Assembly (NCBI GenBank): GCA_024704765.1
Contig: JAKMXF010000338.1
Location: forward strand, 154,878 to 218,877
Length of the DNA stretch: 64,000 bases
Source of the DNA: Oopsacas minuta
Taxonomy: Eukaryota > Porifera > Hexactinellida > Lyssacinosida > Leucopsacidae
Direction: 5' to 3'
A program made the translations under genes and the position numbers. The first letter of the stretch is position 1; every line of letters begins with the position of its first letter. The notes below the pieces were generated by a model, which saw only the letters and a list, made by a program, of their open reading frames with translations, did no database searches and was not told the DNA's origin. Shown in pieces: positions 1 through 10,545 of this stretch.

Positions 1-388
1 ATTAATTGTCAAAAGATAGAACATTACATTTACAAAATAATGTTAATATTAACCGTACATAATATGCATTGTTGACCAACAATTCGCTGGGAAAGAAAAT
101 TGTACAATAGGCCTAACTTGTACTGTATAGAACCTTATAATATAGTGCCAATCAATGCAAAATCCGAATTTCGTGAATTTTGATATCTTGAAATCCTGAC
201 GTGATAGACCAATTCTGATTTCAGATTTGGAATCAACATCCCAAAGTTAGTCTAGGTGATATATTTCCATTTGAGGAATAAATGTGATGTTGCCCAGTGT
301 TATCTTTGGGTTTTGAGAGAGAAACACGCCCTGTAATTAGTAAAAAAGGCCAGGACTATTAGAAAAAAGGTGTGATATTCCATCTTGA
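1..388. other. No gene recognised
   Basis: AT-rich sequence. I see no long reading frame, RNA gene or clear repeat boundary. It may hold the lost upstream part of the mariner remnant that follows. Confidence 0.5.
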
Positions 389-690
389 ATGCCCCAGCTC
401 TCCACCAAAAAGGAAATTGTCCAAGCATTGGAAAGATGCGATTGGGAAATTCCTTTCTACACTCCTTATTCCCCTGATTTGGCCCCGTACGACTTTTCAT
501 CTTTTCTCATGGATGAAAGAATCGTTACGAGGAATTTAGTTCGAGACGAAGAGGAGATTATTGGAGCGATGAGAGACTCGACAAGGCGCCTGGACAAAGA
601 CGGCGTACAGAGGGGATAGAAGCTCTGTTACACAGATGAGAAAAGTTTATTGAATTTAGGAGGAATCTGCTCATTGCGGTGTATATTTGA
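389..690 (+). pseudogene. mariner transposase C-terminal remnant
   Basis: The frame opens with text equivalent to the end of a mariner transposase. It contains FYTPYSPDLAPYDF, the block carrying the third catalytic Asp of mariner (D34D) enzymes. It then passes a frame change near 619 into GIEALLHR, a stop, and an EKFIEFRRN-like tail, matching the usual end of the protein (ring of W/IEL-G-Y). Only about the last 90 residues survive; the N-terminal DNA-binding half and first two Asp residues are missing. No terminal inverted repeats were found. It is a dead fragment. The family assignment is good; the exact mariner subfamily is not known. Confidence 0.6.
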
Positions 691-1300
691 TAAAATAAGA
701 ATGTTCTTAGTTTTTTTAGCCATGTAAGAGATTAATGTATTACATCCTTGTTGTGTGTATACGAATCTGGAAGAATGTATTGACACTCCCTTGGTATCTT
801 TCATTTCTTTTGGAATTTCTCTTCGATTCTTCCGCAATATCCCCATGTAATATGTTTTATATTTGGTAAGAAGTTGATCCGACAACATTTTTGAAGTAAA
901 GAAATTATCGCCTGCTACAGAATGTCCAGGACCTTAGCTCGAGCACAACATAAGAACATTATCATTTGGCTTATTAGTAATATAAGACTAGCTTCCTGTG
1001 TATGCCTCCATCGCACAAGGAAAATACGTTTAGCATCAGCAAGAATAAATATCTTAATGCCGTACTTGTCAGGCTTGGCTAGCATAAATTGCATTATTGG
1101 GCATCTCCCACGATAACCTGTTTTGTGCTCATCCACGGTTAAGCATTTACCCGGAGTGTAAGTTTGGAAAGAGTAATGTTTATAGAATAAAATACAAAAC
1201 GAATCGGAGCCCTAAATGAAATCATCATACCAAGAAAGGTAAATAATTCTTCTAGTGTGATAGTGTATAAGTACTTTTCTGTGGATTAGGAACTTGATTC
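680..1300 (-). pseudogene. piggyBac-type transposase fragment
   Basis: Read on the minus strand, three blocks of a piggyBac (DDE_Tnp_1_7) transposase appear in order: LEELFTFLGMMIS near 1240, then TPGKCLTVDEHKTGYRGRCP with KYGIKIFILAD near 1050-1150, then AGDNFFTS followed by MGILRKNRREIP and a KNILILSNIH block near 690-910. The Asp in TVDE and the Asp in AGDNFFTS are catalytic-site positions in this family. About 100 residues expected between the first and second blocks are missing, and the frames do not join. No TTAA-flanked ends were recognised. It is a degraded fragment, unrelated in detail to the second piggyBac copy at 5.2-7.1 kb. Confidence 0.72.
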
Positions 1301-1445
1301 AATGACAAAAATGATTCCAATTTGTTGTTCGTCTGAGATAAAATGTATGAGCATAATTCATGTGTGAAGAACAACTTGAAAAAATCTCAAATGAAGAAAT
1401 TGAATCATATATGTGCCGACAGTCAACGTATAAGGAGTCACAATG

Positions 1446-1600
1446 CACAGTGGCACACCCCCTGGTAATTGGTCAAAATTTCAATCCGTTATTTAGTAAC
1501 CATTTAAAGTTCATTGGAAAGAGAAATATCCAATTACTTGAAATGTCTAAATTCTTATGATCCATCATTTAGTTTAGGAACAAACTGGAATGTATANTGA
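1446..1600 (+). mobile_element. Isolated Transib 5' terminus
   Basis: Begins CACAGTGGCACACCCCCTGG and continues for about 150 bp with close similarity to the 5' ends of the two full Transib copies (58685 onward on the plus strand; 10540 downward on the minus strand). Similarity stops near 1600, by the ambiguous base at 1597. No matching 3' end or 5-bp duplication was found, so it is a truncated end rather than a short complete element. It lies among piggyBac debris. Confidence 0.75.
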
Positions 1601-1999
1601 TTACATACATTAGGGCATAGGAATTTGCGGTTTGAAAATATATATTTCTATTATTAGAAACACATGACAAAGTTGTGCGTAGTTAGGATTCCTAACTGCT
1701 TCTAATGCTGCCAATGATATTTTCGTACCAATTGAACTGTGGAGAATTCGAAAAATGCATTGAAATATGTTTTTTTAATATGCCTATTTCCCCATATTGC
1801 CACACTGTGGGTTGAGTACTGATGGTTCAGAGAGAGAGTTTTAAGCCTCTAAGATCTTTGATTCGGTCTTAGTGAAGATGTCGTTCTAATTGAGAATCCG
1901 ATAGAGTGCAACCTTAATAGTAGTGCAGTTTCATCCAGATCATTGGTTAGTCATTTCCATCAAGTTATTATATGTCTGAGAATGACCCTGGAACTTTAA

Positions 2000-2440
2000 G
2001 GAATTGCTTGAATATATAACTTTCACTCGTAATGAGACATCATCAGGCTCATCCGATTGGGTTAGATGCTAGAATAGTTTTGCAGTTTCTTATCAAGCAT
2101 TGTCTTACCACATACCAGTAGTCGTTGTGCCATTAGTTAAACTTGTAACGAACGTTTTAGCATTTGAGACTCTCTTAGATGTTGGTGACCACTTAAATAC
2201 TCCTGCGTGCAAATGGGTAATTAGATCCAAAAACCAGCCAAACATCAGAAATATGTATGCAAAGGCGAACTGGGGATTTCTAAGTCAGATATTGGTCTGT
2301 GTGCAACGTTGAATTTGTTGTCAGAAGATAATGATAGAAACTCCTCTTCATGAACTTCATCAAATAGCACTTTGAGGTCTGTGATGGATAGATTAAAGTC
2401 ATTTCAAAATTGCTGTGGAATCATATTTTTAACGACTATC
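2000..2440 (-). pseudogene. Diverged Transib transposase fragment
   Basis: On the minus strand the text SITDLKVLFDEVHEEEF, then FNVAHRPISDLEIP and SPLHTYF, runs parallel to residues 305-355 of the intact Transib copy A (RDARDVFDEVDEE, FNLTHKPISEKD, SPLHAYLR). It goes on to KWSPTSKRVSNAKTFVTSL and a TTTTG block, parallel to residues 374-414. Several stops and frame changes interrupt it. It is clearly more diverged than copies A and B. It represents a middle piece of the RNase-H-like core and carries none of the three catalytic residues. It is a relic. Confidence 0.6.
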
Positions 2441-3323
2441 CTGGGTTAATCAAGTATGCTGAGTCTGGATGTTGTAAACAACATACAGTAAGGGGACAAA
2501 ACTATTCGAACTCACAAATATATTGTCAAAAATTGTATACTCTTTCCCGCTCCTATATATTGTGTAGTCTATATTCGTAGCTGCTATCTACTAATTTGCA
2601 TAGAATAACATATTTTTTTCAGGAATTTCAAAAGAAATTTCGATTTACACTTTTTGAAGGTGTTAATTATCAATAATTATCAGATAATTATTGATAATCA
2701 AATGTGGTAATTCAAACCCTATTGGAATCTATAATTTCTCACTTGATATTTGAATTCTACGTAGGCGAGTTACCCCATATTGAAATTTCCAATCGGATTG
2801 AACAATTTTTACCAGAGTTATAGATGAATTTCAATTTGTGCCATTTGTGCCACCTTTTGACCAAGGTGGCACAAGTGGCCGCAACCCAGAGGTTATTTTT
2901 GAATTCAAGGGTTAGCATAATCATATCATTCAAAAATATTACTTCGACTTATTCCTCCTAACCTTAGTTGATTTCCTTGTAGTGGCGCTTTTTCCTGCCA
3001 CTTGTGCCACTTCTTGAAAAAAGTGGCACCAGTGGGGCAAATTGATATTCTTCTATAACTTTGGTAAAAATTGTTCAATCCAATTGGAAATTTCAATATG
3101 GTGTAACTCGCCTACGTAGAATTCAAATATCAAGTCAGAAATTATAGATTCCCAATAGGGTTTGAATTACCACATATTTTTACTATCAATAATTATCTGA
3201 TAATTATTAATAATTAACACCTTCAAAAAGTGTGAATTGAAAATTTTTTTAAATTCGTGAAATACATATGTTATTCTATGCAAATATTACTAGATAGCAG
3301 CAACGAATATAGACTACACAATA

Positions 3324-4616
3324 CAGGGTGCGCAAAAGTTCTATCCCATTGTTTGACAATCAATTATACAAAGCTATAGTGGAATAATTGAAACCTTATA
3401 GGCCCATAATCTATATTGATGTATGTTTACTGAAGTACTAAAGCATTCTCTCTATTACTAACAAATATTTCTAATTAGAGACATGGAAGCCAAAAGGTCA
3501 CAAATTTTAGAATTATTTCGTGCAGAGAAGTCCCCAGGCGAGATTTTGAAAATTCTTCAGAGCAAGAAAGTGGGTAGAAAGTTGATATATCGTACTATCC
3601 AGAGATACAAGGAGACTGGAAGCTTGAAAGACAGAGCTCGGAGTGGCCGTCAGCGTAATGTAAGGACACGAGAACTAAAGGCGAAGATGAAGAAAAGAAT
3701 GGTCCGAAATCCCCGGCGTTCCATGCGGAAAATGTCTCGTGACTTTGGAATAAGCTCTAGATCTATTGGACGCGTAGTGCACGATGACCTAGGGTTAAAG
3801 TCTCTCAATTGCAGGAAAATTCACATGCTTACAAAGGCCAGTAGAGAAAAGCGGCTGCAAAGAAGTCGATGTCTGTTATCGCGTGCCAGCCAATCAGTCG
3901 TGAACAAAATATTGTTCTCTGATGAGAAATTGTTCACGATTCAAGAGGTTTCCAACCCTCAGAATGATCGTATCACCTCAAGCAGCGTCCAAGACATCCC
4001 AGAACAACTTCGATTCATACCGAGAAGCCAAAAGCCAGCTTCGGTCATGGTATGGGGGGGAATCTCCACAAACTCCCGGACTAATCTTATTTTTGTTCCG
4101 TCTGGTGTGAAAATCAATTCTAAAACCTATCGTGAACTCATTCTGGATGCTAAAGTGAAGGGTTTAGGTTGTAAGAACTTTGGAAATACGAGTTGGACCT
4201 TCCAGCTCATACGGCTAACGCTACCCAACAGTGGTTCCGAGATCAAAAAATAGACTTCATTTCTAAAGAGCAATGGCCACCCTCCAATCCGGACTTGAAT
4301 CCTATGGACTATTCTGTTTGGTCCATCTTGGAGCAGAAGGTATGCGCAAGTTCTCACGCAAATATTAGCCCTTTCAAGGCTTGCTTGCAGCGAGAATGGC
4401 TGAAAATACCTCAGGATTACTTCCGGCGCGCCGTATACCAATTTTGGACTAGACTCCAAGCTGTGGTAAGTAAGAAAGGTGGCTATATTGAACAATAATA
4501 TCTTATTTTAAATTCAACATAAGTAATAAATTATCCAGCAAAGAATTAGCTAGATCTGTTAATGGGTTTATGAGATATTTCAAATTAGGTTTGGGACAGA
4601 ACTTTTGCGCACCCTG
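3324..4616 (+). mobile_element. Tc1/mariner element, DD37D type (TIR CAGGGTGCGCAAAAG)
   Basis: Complete 1,293-bp element bounded by inverted CAGGGTGCGCAAAAGTTCT repeats and duplicated TA (3322-3323, 4617-4618). It sits inside the right arm of the fold-back element. It carries one broken transposase gene on the plus strand. Confidence 0.92.
3483..4498 (+). pseudogene. Tc1-like DD37D transposase (frameshifted)
   Basis: Cut-and-paste transposase that would bind the element ends and move it between TA sites. The ATG at 3483 opens a paired helix-turn-helix region (about residues 1-110, including the GRKLIYRTIQRYKETG and RSGR hinge). The first catalytic Asp is in LFSDEKLFTIQE, then VMVWGGIS. Near 4190 the frame shifts, and the block equivalent to QQDGAPAHT reads as LDLPAHT in another frame with a codon lost. 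The C-terminal part (4193-4498) keeps NPDLNPMDYSVW, where the third acidic residue is Asp, and ends GGYIEQ. Relatives at 18574-19876 and 59416-60720 share the architecture with different TIRs. This copy is inactive. Confidence 0.88.
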
Positions 4617-4692
4617 TATATGGGAGCGGGAAAGAGTATACAATTTATGACAATATATTTGTGTGTTTGAATACTTTTGTCCCCTGACTGTA

Positions 4693-5233
4693 TATATTAT
4701 TCAATTCCAATCATTCTTGTCTATTGAATAACACGAGGCTCAATGTGCTCTACTCCAAGCTCAACATTTTCCTGTTACACTCATCCCAGGTGTAAATTGG
4801 ATCTCCGTTTTTATATTCTAGGTTCTTTAGCTGTATCTGTACGGAGCTCACTTAACAACATAGGAATTGTGATACTGAATTACATCAACATGTTGACTGC
4901 CAAATACGAGATATCTCGTTTCTGATGATGCACCTGGATTGCCAGCTACCAGATATATCGTAATTCGATTATTTTTTCTTTTTCCCTACACACTCAGGTA
5001 CATCTATATATACGTTGTCACTATTTTCAGCTAAGTATTCAATCATTTATGATCCACCTACTAGGATCTTTCCCAAATAATTTGTTAGCAATAATATTAG
5101 CATGTAAATATTACAAGAATATCTTCGTGAAAGAGATCAAATTTGAATGAGTAATCTGGAACATATTTAGATTAAGAAGTCCTGAAATTCGCTGCTACTA
5201 ACTATTAATAGATATTTTCATTAATCCAGGTTA
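4693..5233. other. No gene recognised
   Basis: AT-rich spacer between the fold-back element and the piggyBac remnant. A 60-codon frame at 4743 shows no recognisable motif and I do not support it. Confidence 0.5.
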
Positions 5234-7122
5234 TTACAATGTGTGGAATAAGCGAAAACATGGGTCAACACATAACGCAGGCTGTTCTTCGCATGAATCA
5301 CAACAATATCTTGATTCTCGTTTAATCCTATTTTGCTTACATACTCTACAAGGTTTAGTTGGAAATTTCTTCTTGACTCTAGGAGAGATAGACCGAGGGA
5401 AATGTGACTCTTTGGAAGATAAGATCTTTGTTCTTGAATTTGAAGCAACCTCACCAACCAGATGCCTGACTATACATTCCCGAAAATCTAACAACCGCAT
5501 CTTATTCGACTGTCTCCTTTCAGGCATAGAGAACATATAGTGAGCATTAAAAATAAACATCTCGATCATATTTAGTGCAATTTTCTTATACCACCTAATC
5601 GTTTTTCTTAAACTACTATGATATGACAGCATTTGATCTGATCGATCAATACCTGACATTCCTTTATTATAACCTCTGACAGTTAGTGGCTTTTGTCTAC
5701 GGACTGCGTATTTGTTCTGGACACATACCATTTGAAACCTATGTAAGTTACTGATAGTTAGTACATCACGCTTATCCTTCCATTTGCAAACAATCATACC
5801 TTCACGGCCGCTCCATTCAGGTTCTCCACGTTTTAACTTACTCTGTATTACAGTCTGAGGGTTCCCTTTGCGATCAGGCCACAGAGTACCACAAATGTAT
5901 ATAGAACGTTCTGACATAATCTTTGTAAGAGTGAGAGAATTATAATAATTATCCGTGAATACACACCATCCCTTATCTAGATAATCTCGCATTAAATGTA
6001 AACAATAGCTCCGGTTTGGCCCATCATGTTCATCAAAGAAACTCTCTCCACTATATATTGCCACTCTGAGCACAATCCCATCAAATTCACATAATTGAAA
6101 AATTTTATGCCATATTGATGGCGTTTCTTTTAATATATTGTCGAAATACCAAGCGACCTCTCTAAAGGACCATTGATTCATCTAGCGAAAGGTTCCTTCC
6201 AGGGGTGTATATTCTACTCATTGTATTATTCAAGTGGTCTAGATATGGTTTGATCTTTGTGAGTCTGGATTCTTGTGGTTCCTTATTGAAACAAAGTGCC
6301 ATTAGCGTAATAATAATTGAAATCTGTTTCTACTCATCACATTTCCCCATAAAGAACTATTGTATAAAACATCTCTACTCCAATAATCAGCAATTTTAGG
6401 GAAAACAAGAGGACCCATGGGGATCTACAAACCAATGAACATTTGTATTTCAGTTCGATCAGTTTGCTTCCAGTTATTGAAACGAGAATTACTGCGTAGT
6501 TTTCTAGAGTTCAATAAAAATTGCTCCGCATGTCTATTAGTTTCCTGTACATCATATCACAAAACTGGTCAGTTAGAAAGAGATCGAAGAAAATCCACGA
6601 GTAACATTTTATGGAATTGATACATTTATCCCTGGTTTTGGGGAAACTTGAATGTAATGGGAATAGAACCTTTCTTCGACCAAGTAGTAGGACTTGGAGG
6701 AGAACCATTAGCGATTAGAGATGTACTTGTAACATTTAAAAGTGTGGGAATTGTATTCGATGATAAATCATTGAAACCGTCAGAATTTGATGATGGAGCT
6801 TCAAATCTTACCAGTTTCGGATTTGGCAAAGTTCCTTACGTTAAACATCTCTTCCGACGGGAACCAGAGGTTATGTTATTCATAATGTAATGAGAACTGT
6901 GATCAACATAAGACAAAGGTTGAATAATTGGTTTCATTCGTTTGGGGTTAGAGGATATATGAGAAAATTTCTTTTACCAAGAGAATATTGATCAGCATGA
7001 ATAATATGATCACATATTTCATGGGAATATTCAGTTTCCATAGCATCTGAATCAGAAAATTCTAGATTACCTCTAGACATAAAATCTAACTCTTGTGAAC
7101 TGGAACTAGAATCAATATCCAT
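5234..7122 (-). pseudogene. piggyBac transposase, full-length but broken
   Basis: Minus-strand piggyBac (PGBD-like) transposase. The N-terminal acidic start (near 7122, MDIDSSSSSQELDF) leads to a Ser/Thr-rich linker and then FKFPQNQG near 6630. Parts of the core follow in shifting frames: ETNRHAEQFLLNSRKLRS, TEIQMFIGL, SLDESMVL. The longest open part (6181-5234) holds VFTDNYYNSLTLTKIM and MSGIDRSDQMLSYHS, both carrying catalytic-site Asp residues. It finishes with the Cys-rich C-terminal domain (CRVCKQN, CCDSC, CVDPCFRLFHT) that binds zinc in this family. At least four frameshifts or stops lie between 7122 and 6100. Clear TTAA ends were not found. Inactive. Confidence 0.85.
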
Positions 7123-7549
7123 CTAATCAGAACTAGAATAACCTCAAGAATATGAAAAAATATACAGTAAGCCAATAGATCAGGGTATTGTTTTGACGAA
7201 AATGATCCCCCCACAGTGGCACGAAATGGCTAAAACCTGGAGGTAGGTATTAGGGTACTAGATAACGTATGAAACTATATTATTGACATATGGGGAATCG
7301 TATCCAAGGAATCGATTGACGTAACTAGATTTTTTCTAAGTCTTTGGGTGTGAAAGTAATGACGTCATTGCCATATTCAAAAATATTTTGATTTTTTTAG
7401 CAATTTTAATTAAACCAATTTGTGAGTTATAGGTTCAGAAATTGAATGTTTTATGTTTTGATATTATTAACACTATTTAATGTACATTTTTATAAACTTA
7501 TGAGACCACATTTCTTGTTGAAATGACCTACCGCTCATTGAACTGCAAA

Positions 7550-9343
7550 CTATAACGTATTTATAATTAGAGACTTCACCAAAATATCTTGACAGCTCTT
7601 TAACTCAGATAGATCTGGCTCCGAATCGTTTTTGGTAATATTACGAAATGATGCTAATATTGGATCACTTTGAGAGATAAGCCTGACGAACACATCTTTA
7701 ACGTTGTCTTCAAAGCTAAACTTTCTTGAGAGTCTCTCACGATATCGCCTGACCAATTTATTGCAAGATTCAAGGCCTTCTTCAGACAAATCTTCTAAGC
7801 CAAACCCATCGTTATGATCTGCAATTATTTGTGGTGCATGTGCTAGAAGTTTATGTAAAGTTGGGGTTACATATGCCCATGAAAAATTGGTTAAAATGGA
7901 TTCGTAAGTCTCTCGGCATACATTATCAAGGCCTTCAGTATCCACTTTCCTGTTGTTATTATACAATCTCAGGATAGCACTCAAATTATTAAAGATTGTA
8001 GTGACAACCAGATGTGTCTCTTGAGGAACAACCGTCAATACCCAATAGAGAAAATCTTGCACAGTATCATCGCTACGTGTGAAGCATCTCCGAACAACAT
8101 TTCCGGTTGTGGTGGTTCCTCCTTGGACTGATGGTGTGTCAATGGATATACTAAGTTTTTCTTCAATAAGGCTAGTAATAAATTTATTGGCCCCAAGAAT
8201 TATTGGCGAAGTTGGTGACCATTTTTGAATAGCACCACACTGTAAATGGCAAATCAATAATAGGAACCAACTAAATGTTCTCAAATATGCATGTAGAGGA
8301 GAAGCTGATATGATATCTTTTTCTGAGATCGGTTTGTGTGTTAAATTGAATCTTTGATTTGTTGGCAAAGACAAAAATACTTCCTCATCAACCTCATCAA
8401 ATACATCACGTGCATCACGGATAGTCCTATTTATGGGAAAGCCATTTTGAACTATGCTAATATCGTGTATCTGTTGGAACGTTGCAGTACACATTTGACA
8501 ATTAGCACCACCAGCACCGCTTAAGATTTTTGCCATCTTTGTATCGAAATGAGATCTAATGATCTTGACCTCTGCATTTCCGTTGTGTAAACACAAACCA
8601 CTCTCTTCGATAGTTGAAGTTTCGTTATTTATTAATGAATCCATCAAAAACTTGACACTCTCTTCATTTTCTGGTAGGGCTAAGAGGGCAACTGGTCGAG
8701 TGCAAAATGGCGAATTCGGATGATGAGGTTTCCATAGGATATGATCATTTGCATTTATGATTGAGTTAACCTTGAAACTAAATAAAATGAAGGTTTTAGT
8801 CGAGAGGTCAGGGTTAGATATAGCTTGCTGGTAAACTCGATGACACCCAGATCCATCTAAGCCATCGGATACTCGAACTTTCAGCGGATAGACAAGGTTA
8901 TCAGGACTTAAGTTAGATACAATTCGTTCAACTGTATGGGTGAGTAGTCTGGTGTAAGAAATACCTACTCCACATGGAAATTCTCTATGAATTATACGCA
9001 CCTCATCCAGCAAATTAATTTGAGCCCGATGTTTAGCTACACTATTGTAGCCTGGTAACTTGAGATCTTCAGATAGTAACGTACGCCGAAGTTCTAAATA
9101 CTTTGTTTTACCGATCTCAAGCGAATCGAAAAGAAAGGCAGATTTATCAAGTGATAATTGTGGGTAGATAGGAGATGAGTTTCCCTTCTCGAGTATCTCT
9201 TTACAAACATTGGCACTATTCATGTCCTGCTCCTCATTGCAACAAAGTAGTAAGAGATAAGTTGCAAGAGTCTTTGGCGTTACATGCTCGTTTTCAGCGA
9301 CTGATTCGAGGTGAGACTTAAGAGAAGAGAGCCGATTTCTCAA
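7550..9343 (-). CDS. Transib (RAG1-like) transposase core, main open frame
   Basis: 597 codons open from a TTG at 9343; the true protein starts further upstream (see 9430-9657), so this start is only where the frame can be read. It would cut and join DNA at CACAGTG ends in the nucleus. Aligned by eye with Transib and RAG1, the catalytic triad is D160 (VSDGLDGSG), D267 (HFDTKMAKIL) and E525 (EEGLESCNKLVRRYR). The zinc-binding pairs seen in RAG1 are also present: C282-x2-C285 (NCQMC) and H497-x4-H502 (LHKLLAH). SPLHAYLRTFSWF (349-361) and the QGGTTTTGNVVRRCF block (407-421) are typical of Transib. There is no RAG1-like N-terminal RING region. In-frame coding continues upstream of 9343 to about 9435. 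Confidence 0.92.
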   Translation of the reverse strand: MRNRLSSLKSHLESVAENEHVTPKTLATYLLLLCCNEEQDMNSANVCKEILEKGNSSPIYPQLSLDKSAFLFDSLEIGKTKYLELRRTLLSEDLKLPGYNSVAKHRAQINLLDEVRIIHREFPCGVGISYTRLLTHTVERIVSNLSPDNLVYPLKVRVSDGLDGSGCHRVYQQAISNPDLSTKTFILFSFKVNSIINANDHILWKPHHPNSPFCTRPVALLALPENEESVKFLMDSLINNETSTIEESGLCLHNGNAEVKIIRSHFDTKMAKILSGAGGANCQMCTATFQQIHDISIVQNGFPINRTIRDARDVFDEVDEEVFLSLPTNQRFNLTHKPISEKDIISASPLHAYLRTFSWFLLLICHLQCGAIQKWSPTSPIILGANKFITSLIEEKLSISIDTPSVQGGTTTTGNVVRRCFTRSDDTVQDFLYWVLTVVPQETHLVVTTIFNNLSAILRLYNNNRKVDTEGLDNVCRETYESILTNFSWAYVTPTLHKLLAHAPQIIADHNDGFGLEDLSEEGLESCNKLVRRYRERLSRKFSFEDNVKDVFVRLISQSDPILASFRNITKNDSEPDLSELKSCQDILVKSLIINTL

Positions 9344-9429
9344 ACATTTGGTCGTTAAGTAAGCGAGCGATTTCTTTTTTGAAAGATTAAAGTCTCCTTC
9401 AAAGTTAATGGTTAATGAAGAAGAGGCAC

Positions 9430-9657
9430 TTAACTAGGCTTCTTTGGCAGAGGACAGAAGCACATAGAATTCCAAGTATCAAGGTCCGAATATTTATGAA
9501 AAGAGGCTCTCTCTTTTTGAATATCATTGAACTTCAGACGAAAGAAATTTTGCTGATCTCGATCAAAACCATGAGTTGAAATAAATTGGTCTGCGATTGA
9601 ACGGGTGCTAAGTAATTTATGCTCACAATAAAACTGAAAAGCTTGAAGCTTGTTCAT
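9430..9657 (-). CDS. Transib transposase N-terminal segment (separated by 1-nt deletion)
   Basis: ATG at 9657 opens MNKLQAFQFYCEHKLLSTRS and reads 75 codons to a stop at 9430. In copy B the same text (60874 onward) runs straight into the core frame, because B has one more G where A reads CTAGTTAAGTG (near 9434). The simplest reading is that A lost one base, splitting a gene of about 702 codons (9657-7550) into two frames. The segment has no motif I can name; in this position Transib proteins carry a DNA-binding N-terminal region. The start is chosen because the same ATG and following residues are conserved in copy B. Confidence 0.82.
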   Translation of the reverse strand: MNKLQAFQFYCEHKLLSTRSIADQFISTHGFDRDQQNFFRLKFNDIQKERASFHKYSDLDTWNSMCFCPLPKKPS

Positions 9658-10211
9658 TTTCTAGATAATTAATATATTATTTATTAACAAATTGTAAATA
9701 CAGGGCAAAAGTAAGATTATATATATATGCATGTTTGTTTTATAAGCTTATACAAAACATTCTGAAATCTAAGAATTAAGGAACTTTTGACGAAACGTTT
9801 TCTCACAGTAGAAGAGTGTTGATTTTTTAATGGAATCTTTGTAAAAATACGTGATGGGAACATTTATTTATATTAATTACAAGCTGAATTTTGTAAACAC
9901 AAGCATAAAAATGTAAATAACTTCACGTTTTGATTACATCGCTAAGCAACCATAATATTTATATAAATTTTGAAAAGAGAATTTTTAAAAATATTAGATA
10001 AATTCAAAAGTTCATCTGATTGAAACTATATTTGCGCGAATTTTCGGGAACCTGGAAATTGTTGTATTTTATAGAGAATTAAAAATGCTGTCTTATAAAA
10101 CTCATGAGACAACTTGACAGAACGCGACAGATGAAGTTATGAGACTTCGAAGTTGAGTGACGACAGAAATCCAACAGAAAAATTTATCAAAATATTTGAG
10201 CTATTTTAAGG
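9658..10211 (-). other. Transib copy A 5' leader
   Basis: Non-coding part of copy A upstream of the ATG. It is highly similar to the corresponding stretch of copy B, and it contains the intact TA site (CTTCTACTG in gene orientation, near 9817-9825) into which a Tc1 element inserted in copy B. No clear promoter motif was identified. Confidence 0.6.
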
Positions 10212-10545
10212 ATTTATTATTTGAACTCCGCTTATATAATCACTATAATAAGAGAGTAGTCGAAAATGCAATGGAATGAAGTCTTTGGAATGTATTAGTT
10301 GCTTAGATACTGGAATTTAAGTTCATTAATGTAAATGAATATCTGTGGTTTTCAAGAATAATTTCTGAGCAAGAAATTGTAATGCTTATATACATTCCAG
10401 TTGTTCCTAAACTAAATGATGGATCATAACAATTTTAGACATTTCAAGTAATTGGATATTTCATTTTTCCAATGAACTTTAAATGGTTACTAAATATCGG
10501 ATTGAAATTTTGACCAATTTCCAGGGGGTGTGCCACTGTGCCCCC

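Larger units (their letters stand above)
2486..4690. mobile_element. Fold-back element, copy 1 (split by Tc1)
   Basis: Palindromic non-coding element flanked by TA (2484-2485 and 4691-4692). It starts CAGTAAGGGGACAAAACTA and ends with the complement of a near-identical terminus. The left arm (about 2486-2900) and right arm (about 2960-3323 plus 4617-4690) are inverted copies of each other, including the CTACGTAGGCGAGTTACCCC stretch. A Tc1-like element (3324-4616) has inserted in a TA of the right arm; copy 2 at 49159-50072 shows the uninterrupted sequence. Without the insertion it is about 910 bp. TA duplication and CAGT ends suggest mobilisation by a Tc1/mariner transposase (inference). Confidence 0.85.
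7212..10540 (-). mobile_element. Transib element, copy A (complete)
   Basis: A 3,329-bp element whose two ends are the inverted 11-mer CACAGTGGCAC (7212 onward; complement ending at 10540). It is flanked by the 5-bp duplication CCCCC (7207-7211 and 10541-10545). CACAGTG is the heptamer of V(D)J recombination signals, and CACWGTG-type ends with GC-rich 5-bp duplications are the known hallmark of the Transib superfamily. The single gene is on the minus strand, preceded by about 880 bp of non-coding 5' sequence. It is about 97% similar to copy B at the protein level. Confidence 0.95.

Noticed and set aside
1796-1812. GCCACACTGTGGG as a Transib 3' end for the 2.0-2.4 kb fragment
   Set aside because: The heptamer lies in the wrong orientation or with an extra base, and no matching 5-bp duplication was seen.
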